A DNA stretch of 64,000 nt from Catenulispora sp. GP43 (GTDB lineage Bacteria > Actinomycetota > Actinomycetes > Streptomycetales > Catenulisporaceae), in NCBI RefSeq assembly GCF_041260665.1, contig NZ_JBGCCT010000001.1, positions 620,001 to 684,000 on the forward strand, written 5' to 3'. The position numbers and the translations under genes are program-made. Every line of letters begins with the position of its first letter. The first letter of the stretch is position 1. Below the pieces are notes generated by a model. The model searched no databases. It was not told the DNA's origin and saw only the letters and a list, made by a program, of their open reading frames with translations. This document shows, one piece after another, positions 8,693-17,439 of the stretch.

Positions 8693-9552
8693 ATGGACGC
8701 GTACAACGCGATAGCCGAAGACGACGAGCCGCTGAGCCTGGAGCTCCTCCCCGAGATCCGCGAGAGCGACGCCGCCGGCATCCCCCGCTCGAGGTCTTCG
8801 CCCGCTTCACCGTGACCGAGCACGCGGCACCGGGACGGCCCGGCGACCCCGACGTCAGGCTGCTGATCTGCACCCCCACCGGCGCACCGGGGCCCCGTCC
8901 GGCGATCTACTACTCGTTCGGCGGCGGCATGTTCAGCGGCGACCACCGCCACCGCCCGAACGTCGACCCCCTGCTCGACATCGCGCCCCTCGACGACCTC
9001 CGCACCGGCCTGCTCTGGACCGCCGACCACGCCGCCGACCTGGGCATCGACCCGCAGCGCATCATCATCGCCGGCACCAGCGCCGGCGGCGCCCTGACCG
9101 CCGCACTGGCCCTGACGGTCCGCGACCAGGGCGGACCGCGCCTGCTCGGCCAGCTCCTGATGTCACCGATGCTCGACGACCGCAACGACAGCCCCTCGAT
9201 GCACCGCATGGAAGGCATCGACATCTGGGACCGCACCACGAACGGCTTCGGCTGGAGCGCACTGCTCGGCTCGACCTGCGGCGCCCCGGACGTCTCCCCG
9301 TATGCCGCACCCGCCCGCGCCACCGACTTGTCGGGCCTGCCTCCGACCTACCTCGACACCGGCTCCGCCGAATCCCTCCGCGACGAGATCACCGACTATG
9401 CCACCCGCATCTGGGCCGCCAGCGGTGCGGCGGAGCTGCACATCTGGTCCGGCGGCTTCCACTGCTTCGACAAGGTCGTGCCCGAGTCGCGGGTCAGCCG
9501 GGCGGCGGTGGAGGCGCGGCACGCCTGGATCGGGCGGTTGCTGGCGGGGTAG
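8693..9552 (+). pseudogene. decayed alpha/beta hydrolase (HSL/acetyl-esterase family)
   Basis: The 3' part (from about 8782) encodes an acetyl-hydrolase of the HSL family. It has an oxyanion motif altered to FGGGM, the nucleophile elbow GTSAGG, and the C-terminal His in GGFHCFD. Two lesions are visible. First, the N-terminal part (MDAYNAIAEDD to ESDAAGI) is in another frame. Adding one C to the C5 run at 8782-8786 would join it to PPLEVFARFTVTE. Second, PLLDIA runs straight into PLDDLRTGLLW, so about 20-25 residues normally holding the strand and the DYRLAPEHP motif are missing. A single-base error could explain the first lesion but not the second. An in-frame GTG at 8812 could still give a 246-aa product, probably inactive. 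Confidence 0.75.
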
Positions 9553-9589
9553 CCCGGTTTCCCGGGCCGGACTGTCACCGTACAAAGAG

Positions 9590-9662
9590 AGCCGCTGAGG
9601 GGACTCGAACCCCTAACCGCCTGTTTACAAGACAGGTGCGCTGCCAATTGCGCCACAGCGGC
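9590..9662 (-). tRNA. tRNA-Thr (anticodon TGT)
   Basis: Read on the minus strand from 9662. The seven-base acceptor stem GCCGCTG pairs with CAGCGGC (9597-9591). The D arm holds GCGCAATTGGCAGCGC. The anticodon stem CCTGT/ACAGG encloses the loop CTTGTAA with anticodon TGT. The T arm is AGGGG-TTCGAGT-CCCCT. The CCA end is not encoded. Confidence 0.95.
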
Positions 9663-9760
9663 CGGACCGGATGACCGGCACGCCGATCTGATCCGCCGCC
9701 ATGGTACCCAACCGGGCGGGTGTTGCCCCAGTCCGTTTCGCCGTCTGCCACCATTGACGG

Positions 9761-10495
9761 ATGTCCAGCACCCAGAATCGCCTCATCGCCGCCTGTGACG
9801 GCGCCACCAAAGGGAACCCCGGTCCGTCGGCGTGGGCGTGGGTCCTGGCCGATGCGGACGGGACTGTCCTGCGGTGGCGGTCGGGGCCTTTGGGGCACGC
9901 GACCAACAACATCGCAGAGCTGACCGCTCTGCGGGAGCTGCTGGTGGAGGTCGGGGTCGGGGCCCGGGTGGAGGCTCGGCTGGACTCCCAGTACACGATC
10001 AACGCCGTGACCAAGTGGCTGCCCTCCTGGAAGAAGAACGGGTGGATGACCGCCGGGAAGAAGCCGGTGGCCAACGCCGACCTGATCCGGGAGATCGACG
10101 CCCTGCTGGGGAGCCGTGACGTCGTGTTCGTGCACGTCGCGGCACACCAGGTGAACGGCGACCCGTACAACGACCTCGCCGACCGGGCCGCGAGCGCCAG
10201 CGCGATCAGCCAGCAGGCGCTGGCCGGGTCGGACGCCTCGCAGGTGCCGGGGACCCCGGACCGGCCCGCCGGGAGCGGCCGGGCGAGCGGCGGTGGCGGC
10301 GCCAAGAGCAGCAGCAAGAGCAGCAGTGGCGGTGGCGGTGGCGGTGGCGGTGGCGGTGGCGACGCCAAGCCGAGGAAGGCCTTCACCATCCAGGCCAAGT
10401 TCGCCGGCACCTGCTCCTGCGGCCAGGGCTACGACGCCGGCGAGAAGATCACCAAGCTCGACAGCGGCCGCTGGGGCCATCCCGCCTGCGCGTGA
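9761..10495 (+). CDS. ribonuclease HI with C-terminal extension
   Basis: 244 aa. Residues 5-145 are an RNase H fold: CDGATKGNPGP with D13, TNNIAEL with E53, LDSQY with D75, and HQVNGDPYNDLADR with H129 and D141. All four acidic metal-binding residues are present, so it should cleave the RNA strand of RNA-DNA hybrids. A Ser/Lys and 11-glycine linker (about 170-200) connects to a short C-terminal domain with CSCGQGYDAGEKI and WGHPAC. That looks like a small zinc-knuckle or PARP-type finger fragment. RNase HI fused to other domains is known in actinobacteria, but this tail is unusual. It is monocistronic, downstream of the divergent tRNA gene. Confidence 0.88.
   Translation: MSSTQNRLIAACDGATKGNPGPSAWAWVLADADGTVLRWRSGPLGHATNNIAELTALRELLVEVGVGARVEARLDSQYTINAVTKWLPSWKKNGWMTAGKKPVANADLIREIDALLGSRDVVFVHVAAHQVNGDPYNDLADRAASASAISQQALAGSDASQVPGTPDRPAGSGRASGGGGAKSSSKSSSGGGGGGGGGGGDAKPRKAFTIQAKFAGTCSCGQGYDAGEKITKLDSGRWGHPACA
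10331..10360 (+). repeat. (GGTGGC)5 hexanucleotide repeat
   Basis: Five exact tandem copies of GGTGGC encode the polyglycine linker of the RNase HI. Unit length is a multiple of three, so copy-number slippage would change linker length without shifting frame. Confidence 0.9.
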
Positions 10496-10503
10496 TCAGG
10501 GAA

Positions 10504-10531
10504 GGGTGATCGGGCAGGGGTGATCGGGCAG
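10504..10531. repeat. two tandem 14-bp repeats
   Basis: GGGTGATCGGGCAG occurs twice head to tail (10504-10517, 10518-10531) just after the RNase HI stop codon. A partial third copy (GTGATCAGGG) overlaps the stop. No function is evident. Confidence 0.7.
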
Positions 10532-10642
10532 CGCTGGCCAGCAAGCCGCCGCTGGCCATAGCGCAGCCGAGCCAACGCAGGCCAACGCCCGGCCGTAGCC
10601 GGCCAAGCCGCCGCCGGCCGCCCCCGACACCACCCCCAACAC

Positions 10643-10678
10643 CGACGGCGGCCGAGGCCCCAGCCCCGACCGCCGTCG
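10643..10678. terminator. candidate terminator hairpin between convergent genes
   Basis: CGACGGCGG (10643-10651) pairs perfectly with CCGCCGTCG (10670-10678) over an 18-base loop. It lies between the RNase HI and EccC-like genes, which converge. There is no U-tract, so its strength is uncertain. Confidence 0.45.
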
Positions 10679-10731
10679 TCGTCATCATCACCGCCGAACC
10701 GCTAACCGCTACCGGCCCGGCGTCACCGCAC

Positions 10732-13700
10732 TCACTCCGCGGGCACCTGGACCGTCCGCACCTCGCCGTCGCCGAGGTGCAGCAGCGCGCGCCCGGGCTG
10801 GATCTGGCCGCCGACCTGGCCGCGGCTGATGCGCACGCCGATCAGGTCGCCGTCCATCGGCGACTGCGGCGACAGGAGCGCGCCGCGCCGGCCGCGGCGG
10901 GCGTCCACGTGCCAGCCGCTGAAGCCGGTGTTCAGGTCCTCGGCGCTGCCCGCGACGACCAGGGCCTGGGCGCGGTCGCCGCCCTGGTTGATCACTTCGC
11001 GCAGCAGGGTGCCGGCCGGGGCCTCCTTCAGCATCTCCGCGTCGTCGATCAGGACGCAGACCGGGTGGCCGCCCGCGCTGTCCAGGGCCGTGCGCAGCTC
11101 GTCCTCGCCGAGGTCGGAGTTCTCGAAGACGGCCAGGACGCCGCGCTCGCCGGCCATCTTGCGCAGCGGCGAGTTGCGCGGGGCCACCAGGATCACCTGC
11201 GAGCCCTGGACCACCAGGGTGCGGGCCATCATCACCAGCATCGTCGAGCGGCCGGACTTCGGCGGCCCGGCGATCACGAAGGCCGGCACGCCGTCGCCGA
11301 GGTCGGGACCGGCGCCGATGAGCTCGTCGCCGCCGACGCCGGCCAGCGCCCACAGCGGCCGGCCCTGCGAGGCCTCGTCGCGCAGCTCCCAGGCCTCGGC
11401 CAGGGAGATGCGGTTGGGCAGCACGTCGACCCGGAACGGGCGGCGGGCGCGCGGGATCTGCGCGTCGCGGGCCCGGGCCTGCTCGGCGATCGCCGCCAGG
11501 GCCGCGGCCTGCGCCTGGCCGGAGCCGTCCGGCGTCAGCAGCGCGACCTGGGTCTCCAGGCCGGACTCCGAGCGGAAGGCGCGGCCGGTGGCGATCTCGT
11601 CCGGGATCTTGCGCGGGTGCAGGCCGATGAGGCCGAAGTCGGACTTGTCCGGGAGCCGGAAGGACATCTTGTCCTCGGTCAGCGAGGCCACCCGGCCGGA
11701 GAGCACCAGGCGGTCGCCGGTGGCGATGACGTGCACGCCGGCGCCCTGGCCCTCACGCATGATCTTCATGATCTGGTCGGTCAGCACCCCGCCGTCGATC
11801 TCGCCGAGCGAGCCCAGGAAGCCGTCCCAGCGGTCCAGGAACACGATGATGTGCGGCAGCCTCTGGTCCGCCGGCACCGACATGCGCTGCTCGACGATGC
11901 CCGCGTAGCCCTGCGAGGCCAGCTTCTCCTGGCGGTCGGTGATCTCCTGCATCAGCCGGTTGATCAGCCGGGTGGCCCGCTCGGCCTGCTGCCGCTGCAC
12001 CACCGCGCCGCAGTGCGGCAGCGCGGTCAGCGGGAGCAGGGCGCCGGAGCCGCAGTCGATGCCGTAGATGTGGACGTCGGCCGTGGACTGGGTGAGCGCG
12101 ATCGCGCCGGCCATCGTGCGCAGCAGCTGCGAGCGGCCCGAACGAGGCGCGCCGGCCACGAGCATGTGGCCCAGCGAGGCGAAGTCCAGCACCGCCGCGC
12201 GCCGCGCCTGCAGCGCCGGCAGGTCGTCGATGCCCCACGGCACCGGCGCCAGGTCGTGGCCGCCGTGCCGGCGCACCGGGGGCACGTCCGACAGCAGCAC
12301 CGTGTCCTGCAACGCAGGCAGCCACGGCGAGTGCTGCGGCGGGATCTGCATCGCCGCGTTCGCCTCGCGGATCGCGTCGACCAGCACCTTCAGGTCCGTG
12401 ATCTCCGCGTCGTCCTCGACCTTGGGGCCCTCGGGCTTCTTCGGCGGGGCGGCGGCCAGCGCCGGCCAGTCCAGCCGGGTGCTCCACACCGAGGACTGCG
12501 ACACCACGTTCGCGCCGGGGCGCCGCCCGCCGACCCGGCCGGCCTGGAAGGGCACCAGCGAGTTGGCGCCGAGCCGCACGTAGGCGCGGCCGGGCGTGGA
12601 CTTGGAGATGAAGCCGGCCGACGGGTCGTCGATCACGTCCGTGGACTCGTTGCCGTCGGTGACGCGCAGCGCGATGCGCAGGTTGGTGTTGGCCCGGATC
12701 TCCGGCGAGACCACACCGGAGGGACGCTGGGTGGCCAGCAGCAGGTGGATACCGAGCGAGCGGCCACGCTGGGCGATGTTCACCAGGCCGGTGACGAAGT
12801 CCGGCAGCTCGCGCACCATCGAGGCGAACTCGTCGATGACGATGAGCAGCCGCGGCATCGGCGACAGGTGCGTGTTCTTCTTCCGGATGTCGCCGTAGTC
12901 CTCGATGTCCTTGGCGCCGGCCTCGGCCAGGATGTGCTCCCGGCGCTTCAGCTCCGCGCCCAGGGACTCCAGGGCCCGCTCCACCAGGTGGTTGTCCAGG
13001 TCGGTGACCATGCCGACGGTGTGCGGCAGCTGGACACAGTCCTTGAACGCCGAACCGCCCTTGTAGTCCACGAGGACGAAGGTCATGGCGGTCGGCTTGT
13101 TGGCCACCGCCAGCGAGGCCACGATCGTCTGCAGCAGCTCGGACTTACCGGCACCGGTGGTACCGGCGATCAGGCCGTGCGGGCCGTCGCGGCGGATGTC
13201 GATGCCGAACGGGCCGTCGAAGGACTCACCCAGCATCGCCATGGTCGTCTCGCCGCCCATGGTCCAGCGCGCGGCGATGGCCTGGCTGGTCGGCGGCTCC
13301 AGGCCCAGCACGTCCAGCAGGCGCGCCGAGTTCGGGATGCCGCTGGCCTCCTCGTTGCCGGAGACGTCGCGCACCGCGGCCAGGCCGCGCACCAGGCGCT
13401 GGCACCACACCGGGGACACCGCGTCCGGCCGCACGCCGCGCAGCATGTCGCTGCCGACCTGCTGCACCCGCAGGCCCTGCGGCTCCACGACCACGATGGC
13501 CTGGCACTCGCCGGGCAGGAAGCGGTCCTCGCCGTCCAGGCAGATGGAGCGGATGCCGACCATCGGGCCCTGCTGCAGGACCTGGATCATGCCGGGCATG
13601 GAGCGCAGCCGGCGCGAGCCGTCCAGGATCACCACGATGTCCGGGTCCTTGAACGCGACGTTCTCGCCGCCGCTGGCCATGTGCTCCTTCATCCGGAAGC

Positions 13701-15120
13701 TCAGCTGCTGCGACAGTTCGGCGATGCGCTGCGCGACCGACTCGGCGTCGGTGCCGATCAGGGCACTGGCGTTCTGGCCGGAACTGGGCCGCAGGTGCGG
13801 CAGCCAGCGCATCCACTCCCAGTCCTGCTGGGCGTGGGAGTCGGTGAGCAGCACGAACTGCACGTCGTCCGGGCTGGACAGGGCCGCGGTCTGGGCCACC
13901 AGCCAGCGGGCCAGGGCGCGCGGGGTGCCGGCCGGGCCGGCCACGCCGATCACGCCGCGGTCCTTGAACGGGATGGTCACCGGGGCCTCGGGGACGGTCC
14001 AGGCGACGTTGCGCCGGTGCTCGTCCTGCTCCGGGTCCTCCAGCACGACCTCGGAGTCCTGGTCCAGGGTGCCGACCCGGAGCAGCAGGTGGTCGGCGTC
14101 GCGGCGGCGGCGCTCCCACAGCCGCTGGCGCGGGCCGATGCCGATGTCCAGCAGCGTCGCCGGGTCCGGGCTCTCCTGGCGCCGGGCGTTGCGCTCCAGC
14201 GACAGCGCCTCGCGGGCGTCCTGCTCGATGCGGGCCTTCTTCGCCTCGTACTCGGCGACCTGCTGCGTGAAGGTCTTCTTGCCGGTCTTCTTCTCCTGCC
14301 AGAAGTTGCCCAGCATCATCATCGGCGACATCGCCGCCATCATCAGGTACTGCGGCCGGTTCATCATCACGGCCATCAGGACCGCGCCCATCACCGGCAG
14401 GACCAGCATCACGATCGGGAACGGCCGCTTGTGGTCGTCCTTGACCGGGTTCGGCAGCTTGAACCGGGTCTGGCGCTCCGGCGGCAGGATGCGCGGGGGC
14501 CGGTTGTAGTCCAGGAACGCGCCGTCCTCCGACGGGGTCAGCGCGGCGTCCGGCGGCGTGAAGTAGCCGACCTCGAGGATCGTCGTGCCGATCACGACCT
14601 GCATCCCCGGCTTCCACTCGGCCTCCCCGACCAGTGGCTGCTTCTCCAGGGCCGCGGCCACGCCCTCGTACGGGGCCACGCGGATCACACCTCGGACATC
14701 CAGGCTGACACGCAGCGCGAAGTCCGGTATGCCCGGGTCGTCGATCTTCACTCGGTTACGCCGCGATCGTCCGATATCGGCGTAACCGGGGTTTATTCGG
14801 TGCACGCCGCCGGCGTCGGGCCCGCCGGCGACCCGGACCTCGACCGTGCCATAGGGTTCCGCGGGCAGACAGCCCGAGGGGTTGTGGAGGGAAACCACTG
14901 AGCCCTCGCGCAAAGGCGAGGAGGCCAAAGAGTGGCGTTGGTCCACGAGATTGCCGTCCACGAACAGGAGGGGTGGCGACCCCGGGTTCGGTCCCTGCGT
15001 CCCCAGCATTCGACCCAACTGGTCCGCGACCTGCGGGATCGATGACTCCCCGTCCGCGTCCAGCAGTGCGTCCATCCAGGAGCCCTGGACAGGATCCACC
15101 ACCGTCAACGTCATACGCAT
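10732..15120 (-). CDS. EccC/EssC-type type VII secretion ATPase with N-terminal FHA-like domain
   Basis: About 1462 aa from the ATG at 15120 (MRMTLTVVDP); the frame is open to 15309, but that extra stretch does not look coding. In order: an N-terminal domain, an FHA-like domain at about 90-190 (ADIGRSRRNRVKI), two membrane helices at about 230-280, then three FtsK/SpoIIIE ATPase modules. Module 1 has a canonical Walker A, GTTGAGKSE (about 650). Modules 2 and 3 have GAPRSGRSQ (about 988) and GPPKSGRST (about 1284), where the Walker lysine is arginine. Only the first is therefore likely to hydrolyse ATP well, as is usual for EccC proteins. It should drive export of WXG100 substrates. No esx, eccB, eccD, eccE or mycosin gene is in the window. 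Confidence 0.92.
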   Translation of the reverse strand: MRMTLTVVDPVQGSWMDALLDADGESSIPQVADQLGRMLGTQGPNPGSPPLLFVDGNLVDQRHSLASSPLREGSVVSLHNPSGCLPAEPYGTVEVRVAGGPDAGGVHRINPGYADIGRSRRNRVKIDDPGIPDFALRVSLDVRGVIRVAPYEGVAAALEKQPLVGEAEWKPGMQVVIGTTILEVGYFTPPDAALTPSEDGAFLDYNRPPRILPPERQTRFKLPNPVKDDHKRPFPIVMLVLPVMGAVLMAVMMNRPQYLMMAAMSPMMMLGNFWQEKKTGKKTFTQQVAEYEAKKARIEQDAREALSLERNARRQESPDPATLLDIGIGPRQRLWERRRRDADHLLLRVGTLDQDSEVVLEDPEQDEHRRNVAWTVPEAPVTIPFKDRGVIGVAGPAGTPRALARWLVAQTAALSSPDDVQFVLLTDSHAQQDWEWMRWLPHLRPSSGQNASALIGTDAESVAQRIAELSQQLSFRMKEHMASGGENVAFKDPDIVVILDGSRRLRSMPGMIQVLQQGPMVGIRSICLDGEDRFLPGECQAIVVVEPQGLRVQQVGSDMLRGVRPDAVSPVWCQRLVRGLAAVRDVSGNEEASGIPNSARLLDVLGLEPPTSQAIAARWTMGGETTMAMLGESFDGPFGIDIRRDGPHGLIAGTTGAGKSELLQTIVASLAVANKPTAMTFVLVDYKGGSAFKDCVQLPHTVGMVTDLDNHLVERALESLGAELKRREHILAEAGAKDIEDYGDIRKKNTHLSPMPRLLIVIDEFASMVRELPDFVTGLVNIAQRGRSLGIHLLLATQRPSGVVSPEIRANTNLRIALRVTDGNESTDVIDDPSAGFISKSTPGRAYVRLGANSLVPFQAGRVGGRRPGANVVSQSSVWSTRLDWPALAAAPPKKPEGPKVEDDAEITDLKVLVDAIREANAAMQIPPQHSPWLPALQDTVLLSDVPPVRRHGGHDLAPVPWGIDDLPALQARRAAVLDFASLGHMLVAGAPRSGRSQLLRTMAGAIALTQSTADVHIYGIDCGSGALLPLTALPHCGAVVQRQQAERATRLINRLMQEITDRQEKLASQGYAGIVEQRMSVPADQRLPHIIVFLDRWDGFLGSLGEIDGGVLTDQIMKIMREGQGAGVHVIATGDRLVLSGRVASLTEDKMSFRLPDKSDFGLIGLHPRKIPDEIATGRAFRSESGLETQVALLTPDGSGQAQAAALAAIAEQARARDAQIPRARRPFRVDVLPNRISLAEAWELRDEASQGRPLWALAGVGGDELIGAGPDLGDGVPAFVIAGPPKSGRSTMLVMMARTLVVQGSQVILVAPRNSPLRKMAGERGVLAVFENSDLGEDELRTALDSAGGHPVCVLIDDAEMLKEAPAGTLLREVINQGGDRAQALVVAGSAEDLNTGFSGWHVDARRGRRGALLSPQSPMDGDLIGVRISRGQVGGQIQPGRALLHLGDGEVRTVQVPAE

Positions 15121-15251
15121 GACTCGGAAGTCTACGGCCAGCGGCGGCAGGGGATAAGGTCCGCCCTGACAAGCGCGGATCGGCCATCGGGAGCCCTCGT
15201 TCGCGCCCGGCGCACACGATCCGCCCACGACGGGCCGGACAGGAGGCTTCC

Positions 15252-15980
15252 ATGGTCGTCGGCATAGCGATAGCCCTGGTCGGGGCGCTATGCGGGCCGG
15301 CACTGGCACGCGGGGTGTATCAGATGTCGGTCGACGCCGACACGCCCGCGCGGCACCGGTGCGGACACTGCGGTGTCCGACTGCCGGACGGCTGGATCCG
15401 GTTCGCCCTGTGGCCGGGCCGCTGCGGCGCGTGCCGGGGGCCGCTCGGGCCGCGGGTGTGGCTGGTCGCGCCGGTGGCGGCGGTCGGCGGGTTCGTGGTC
15501 GGACACCGACTCGGCAACGACCCGGTGACCCTGTCGTTCCTGGTCTTTGCGCTGGGCTGCGTCCTGCTCGCCTTCATCGACCTGGCGGTCCGCCGGCTGC
15601 CGGACCAGCTGACCGCGCCGCTGGCCGTACTCGGCGTCGTGGGCCTGGGCACCGCGTCGTATCTGGGCCGTGACATGACCCCGCTGCTCAGGGGGCTGAT
15701 TGCGGCGGCCCTGGCCGGCGGGCTCTTCCTGGGGCTGGCCTGGGTCCGGCCGGACGGCGAGGGGATGGGGCTGGGCGACGCCAAGCTGGCCGCGGTGCTC
15801 GGTCTGTTCCTGGGCTACCTCGGCTGGCGGGACCTGGTGCTCGGCATGCTCGCCGGGACCTTCTCCGCGGCGCTGTTCGCCGTGGTCATGATGCGCATGG
15901 GCCGGATGGACCGGAAGTCGGCGCTGACGTACGGGCCGTTCCTACTGCTCGGGGCGTTCTTCGCGGTCCTCGTGGGATGA
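15252..15980 (+). CDS. prepilin peptidase (A24 family)
   Basis: A 242-aa polytopic protein with an AGGAGG ribosome-binding site. It carries two CxxC motifs near the N-terminus (CGHC and CGAC, about residues 37-60), as in full-length TadV/PilD-type enzymes. The aspartate sites are FIDLAVRRLPD and GLGDAKL, matching the two catalytic aspartates of the aspartyl prepilin peptidases. Six or seven hydrophobic helices follow. It would cleave leaders of type IV or Flp pilins at the membrane. No pilin or tad genes are nearby. It is divergent from the EccC-like gene, with a short shared promoter region. Confidence 0.88.
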   Translation: MVVGIAIALVGALCGPALARGVYQMSVDADTPARHRCGHCGVRLPDGWIRFALWPGRCGACRGPLGPRVWLVAPVAAVGGFVVGHRLGNDPVTLSFLVFALGCVLLAFIDLAVRRLPDQLTAPLAVLGVVGLGTASYLGRDMTPLLRGLIAAALAGGLFLGLAWVRPDGEGMGLGDAKLAAVLGLFLGYLGWRDLVLGMLAGTFSAALFAVVMMRMGRMDRKSALTYGPFLLLGAFFAVLVG

Positions 15981-16058
15981 GCCGGACGACCGGAAGGCCT
16001 GGAAGGCCTTAATGACCCGGATGAGCCCGCCGCGCGGCGGGCCCGCCCGGACCCGCCG

Positions 16059-16541
16059 TCAGCTCGCGCTGGAGGGCTGGAACTGCCCGTAGATCCCGGT
16101 GTTCGCCTCGGTCTCGGCGGCCACGGAGATCGCCGCGCCGCCGGAGAAGGTCAGCGCCACCGGCGAGTTGTGGCCGGGCACCGAGCCGGAGTTGTTCAGC
16201 ACCATCTTCGGGCCGTTCGGCGCGGCCAGGTTCAGCGCCGAGTGCGCGCCGAGGTCCAGGCTGCCGCCGGTGACCGGCACCGACTTGCCGTTGACGGTCA
16301 CGCCGGACAGCTCGGCCGGCTGGTCGCCGTTGTTGACCACGGTGCCGGTCACCTGCGCGGTGCCGGTGGCCGGGTCCACGACCACGACCATGTCCAGGGC
16401 CTGCAGGTCGCCGCTGGCACCGGCGGCGAAGTTCGGCTGGATCTGCAGGGTCGCTGCGCCGCCGCCGGCGGCGCAGCCGGTCGCGACCGCTGCTGTGCCG
16501 GCGACTGCGGCGATGACGAGGGCGATGCGCATGCTCTTCAC
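16059..16541 (-). CDS. putative lipoprotein, PCuAC-like or Ig-like
   Basis: 160 aa, starting at GTG 16541 because AGGAG lies 11 bases upstream; the ATG at 16532 would be too far from it. The signal peptide ends VATGC, a lipobox. The rest is beta-rich, with a VTGTVVNNGDQPAELSGVTV segment typical of copper-chaperone-like (PCuAC/DUF461) or similar Greek-key lipoproteins. However, the Met/His copper ligands of PCuAC are not obvious. It lies downstream of a small gene on the same strand, separated by about 300 bases. Function is unknown. Confidence 0.7.
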   Translation of the reverse strand: MKSMRIALVIAAVAGTAAVATGCAAGGGAATLQIQPNFAAGASGDLQALDMVVVVDPATGTAQVTGTVVNNGDQPAELSGVTVNGKSVPVTGGSLDLGAHSALNLAAPNGPKMVLNNSGSVPGHNSPVALTFSGGAAISVAAETEANTGIYGQFQPSSAS

Positions 16542-16848
16542 GGCGGAACGGCTCCTAGACGGTCCAACTGGCTCATGGGCCGCCGCCGTTGTCGATCGCG
16601 GTGGTGCCGGGTCCGGTCGCGGATTCGTGCGACTTCCCGACCACCCGATGAAATGGCGGCTCGCAGCCAGTGTAAAAGGGCCTCAGATCAGCTCCGGGCC
16701 CGGGGCCCGATCCACCGGAGTGATGTTCGCTACTGCCCGGGAGCGGGCAGGCCGGCAGCCGCCGTGGCGGGGGGCCGTGGCGTGTCCGTGGCGCGTCCGT
16801 GTCAGAACCGTGCCGCGGCGCGCCGGAGGCACGCCGCGGCGGCGGGTG
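16542..16848. other. intergenic region with hairpins, no gene seen
   Basis: 307 bases between the lipoprotein and the next minus-strand gene. It holds a terminator-like hairpin at its right end, a 7-bp inverted repeat CTGCCCG-GGAG-CGGGCAG (16733-16750), and presumably the lipoprotein promoter. No credible reading frame was found. Confidence 0.5.
16812..16840 (-). terminator. candidate terminator hairpin
   Basis: GCCGCGGCGCGCC (16812-16824) pairs with 16828-16840 with one mismatch and a three-base loop. It begins nine bases past the stop codon of the minus-strand gene ending at 16849. There is no clear U-tract. Confidence 0.5.
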
Positions 16849-17127
16849 TCACCAGAAGACGAGGAAGCCCAGGGCGCGCCCGACACGCCGGGTGACCCCG
16901 GCCAGGGCGCGGAAGGGCCACGTCAGCACGGACCAGGCCCTCGCCCGGGCCTTGGCCCGCGCGACCTCCCGCCGGTAGGCCCGCACCTCGGCGTCGAGGG
17001 CGGAGATGTCGTCGGGGACGACCACGACCTGGAAGCCGCTGTCGTCGCCCGGATCGCCGAAGGAACCGAAGGAATGATCGCCGTTGTCGCGACCTGGACT
17101 GTTCACCTGTGTCTGCACCCACCCCAC
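16849..17127 (-). CDS. small helical protein with amphipathic C-terminus, unknown function
   Basis: About 92 aa from a GTG start with a weak ribosome-binding site. The core DDISALDAEVRAYRREVARAKARAR is a charged helix. The end, WSVLTWPFRALAGVTRRVGRALGFLVFW, is hydrophobic and basic and could lie on the membrane. It diverges from carD. I recognise the type as a conserved actinobacterial small protein, but no function is known. The start is uncertain, and GTGs further in are possible. Confidence 0.55.
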   Translation of the reverse strand: MGWVQTQVNSPGRDNGDHSFGSFGDPGDDSGFQVVVVPDDISALDAEVRAYRREVARAKARARAWSVLTWPFRALAGVTRRVGRALGFLVFW

Positions 17128-17439
17128 GCGTCGTCGTCGGGAGCCGTAGCGTCATTGTGCGCTTTGCAGAGCGTTGTGCCCAGAGAGATGGGGCTCGTAA
17201 TCCCGCTGGGATTCCCCGATTTTCCGCGCCCCCGCCCCCCGCTATCGATCGAGATCGACCAAGATCGACCGCCGTGCCGGATGGAGATCGTCGGGCGCTT
17301 TGCGATGGCGATTGAGCTGCACGAGCACGCCAAAGGGGGGTTTGTCAAGCCCCCACGGGTGCGCTGACCTGCGCAAACGGTCTTCAGAACGGGCGTACAA
17401 CGTGGTATCCTGGAGAGCCACGGAAGGGGCACTTATCAC
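17128..17439. other. divergent intergenic region upstream of carD
   Basis: 312 bases between the small helical-protein gene and carD. It contains the likely carD promoter (17383-17411) and a lower-GC stretch around 17150-17340. No reading frame here has coding character. Confidence 0.5.
17383..17411 (+). promoter_or_regulatory. probable carD promoter
   Basis: TTCAGA (17383-17388) and TATCCT (17406-17411) are 17 bases apart, and TGG precedes the -10. This fits a housekeeping sigma (HrdB/SigA-like) promoter. The start codon follows about 28 bases downstream of the -10. Confidence 0.5.

Noticed and set aside
10777-14901. 1374-aa plus-strand open frame opposite the EccC-like gene
   Set aside because: Shadow of the ATPase; no start signal, and low-complexity His/Arg/Gln-rich composition.
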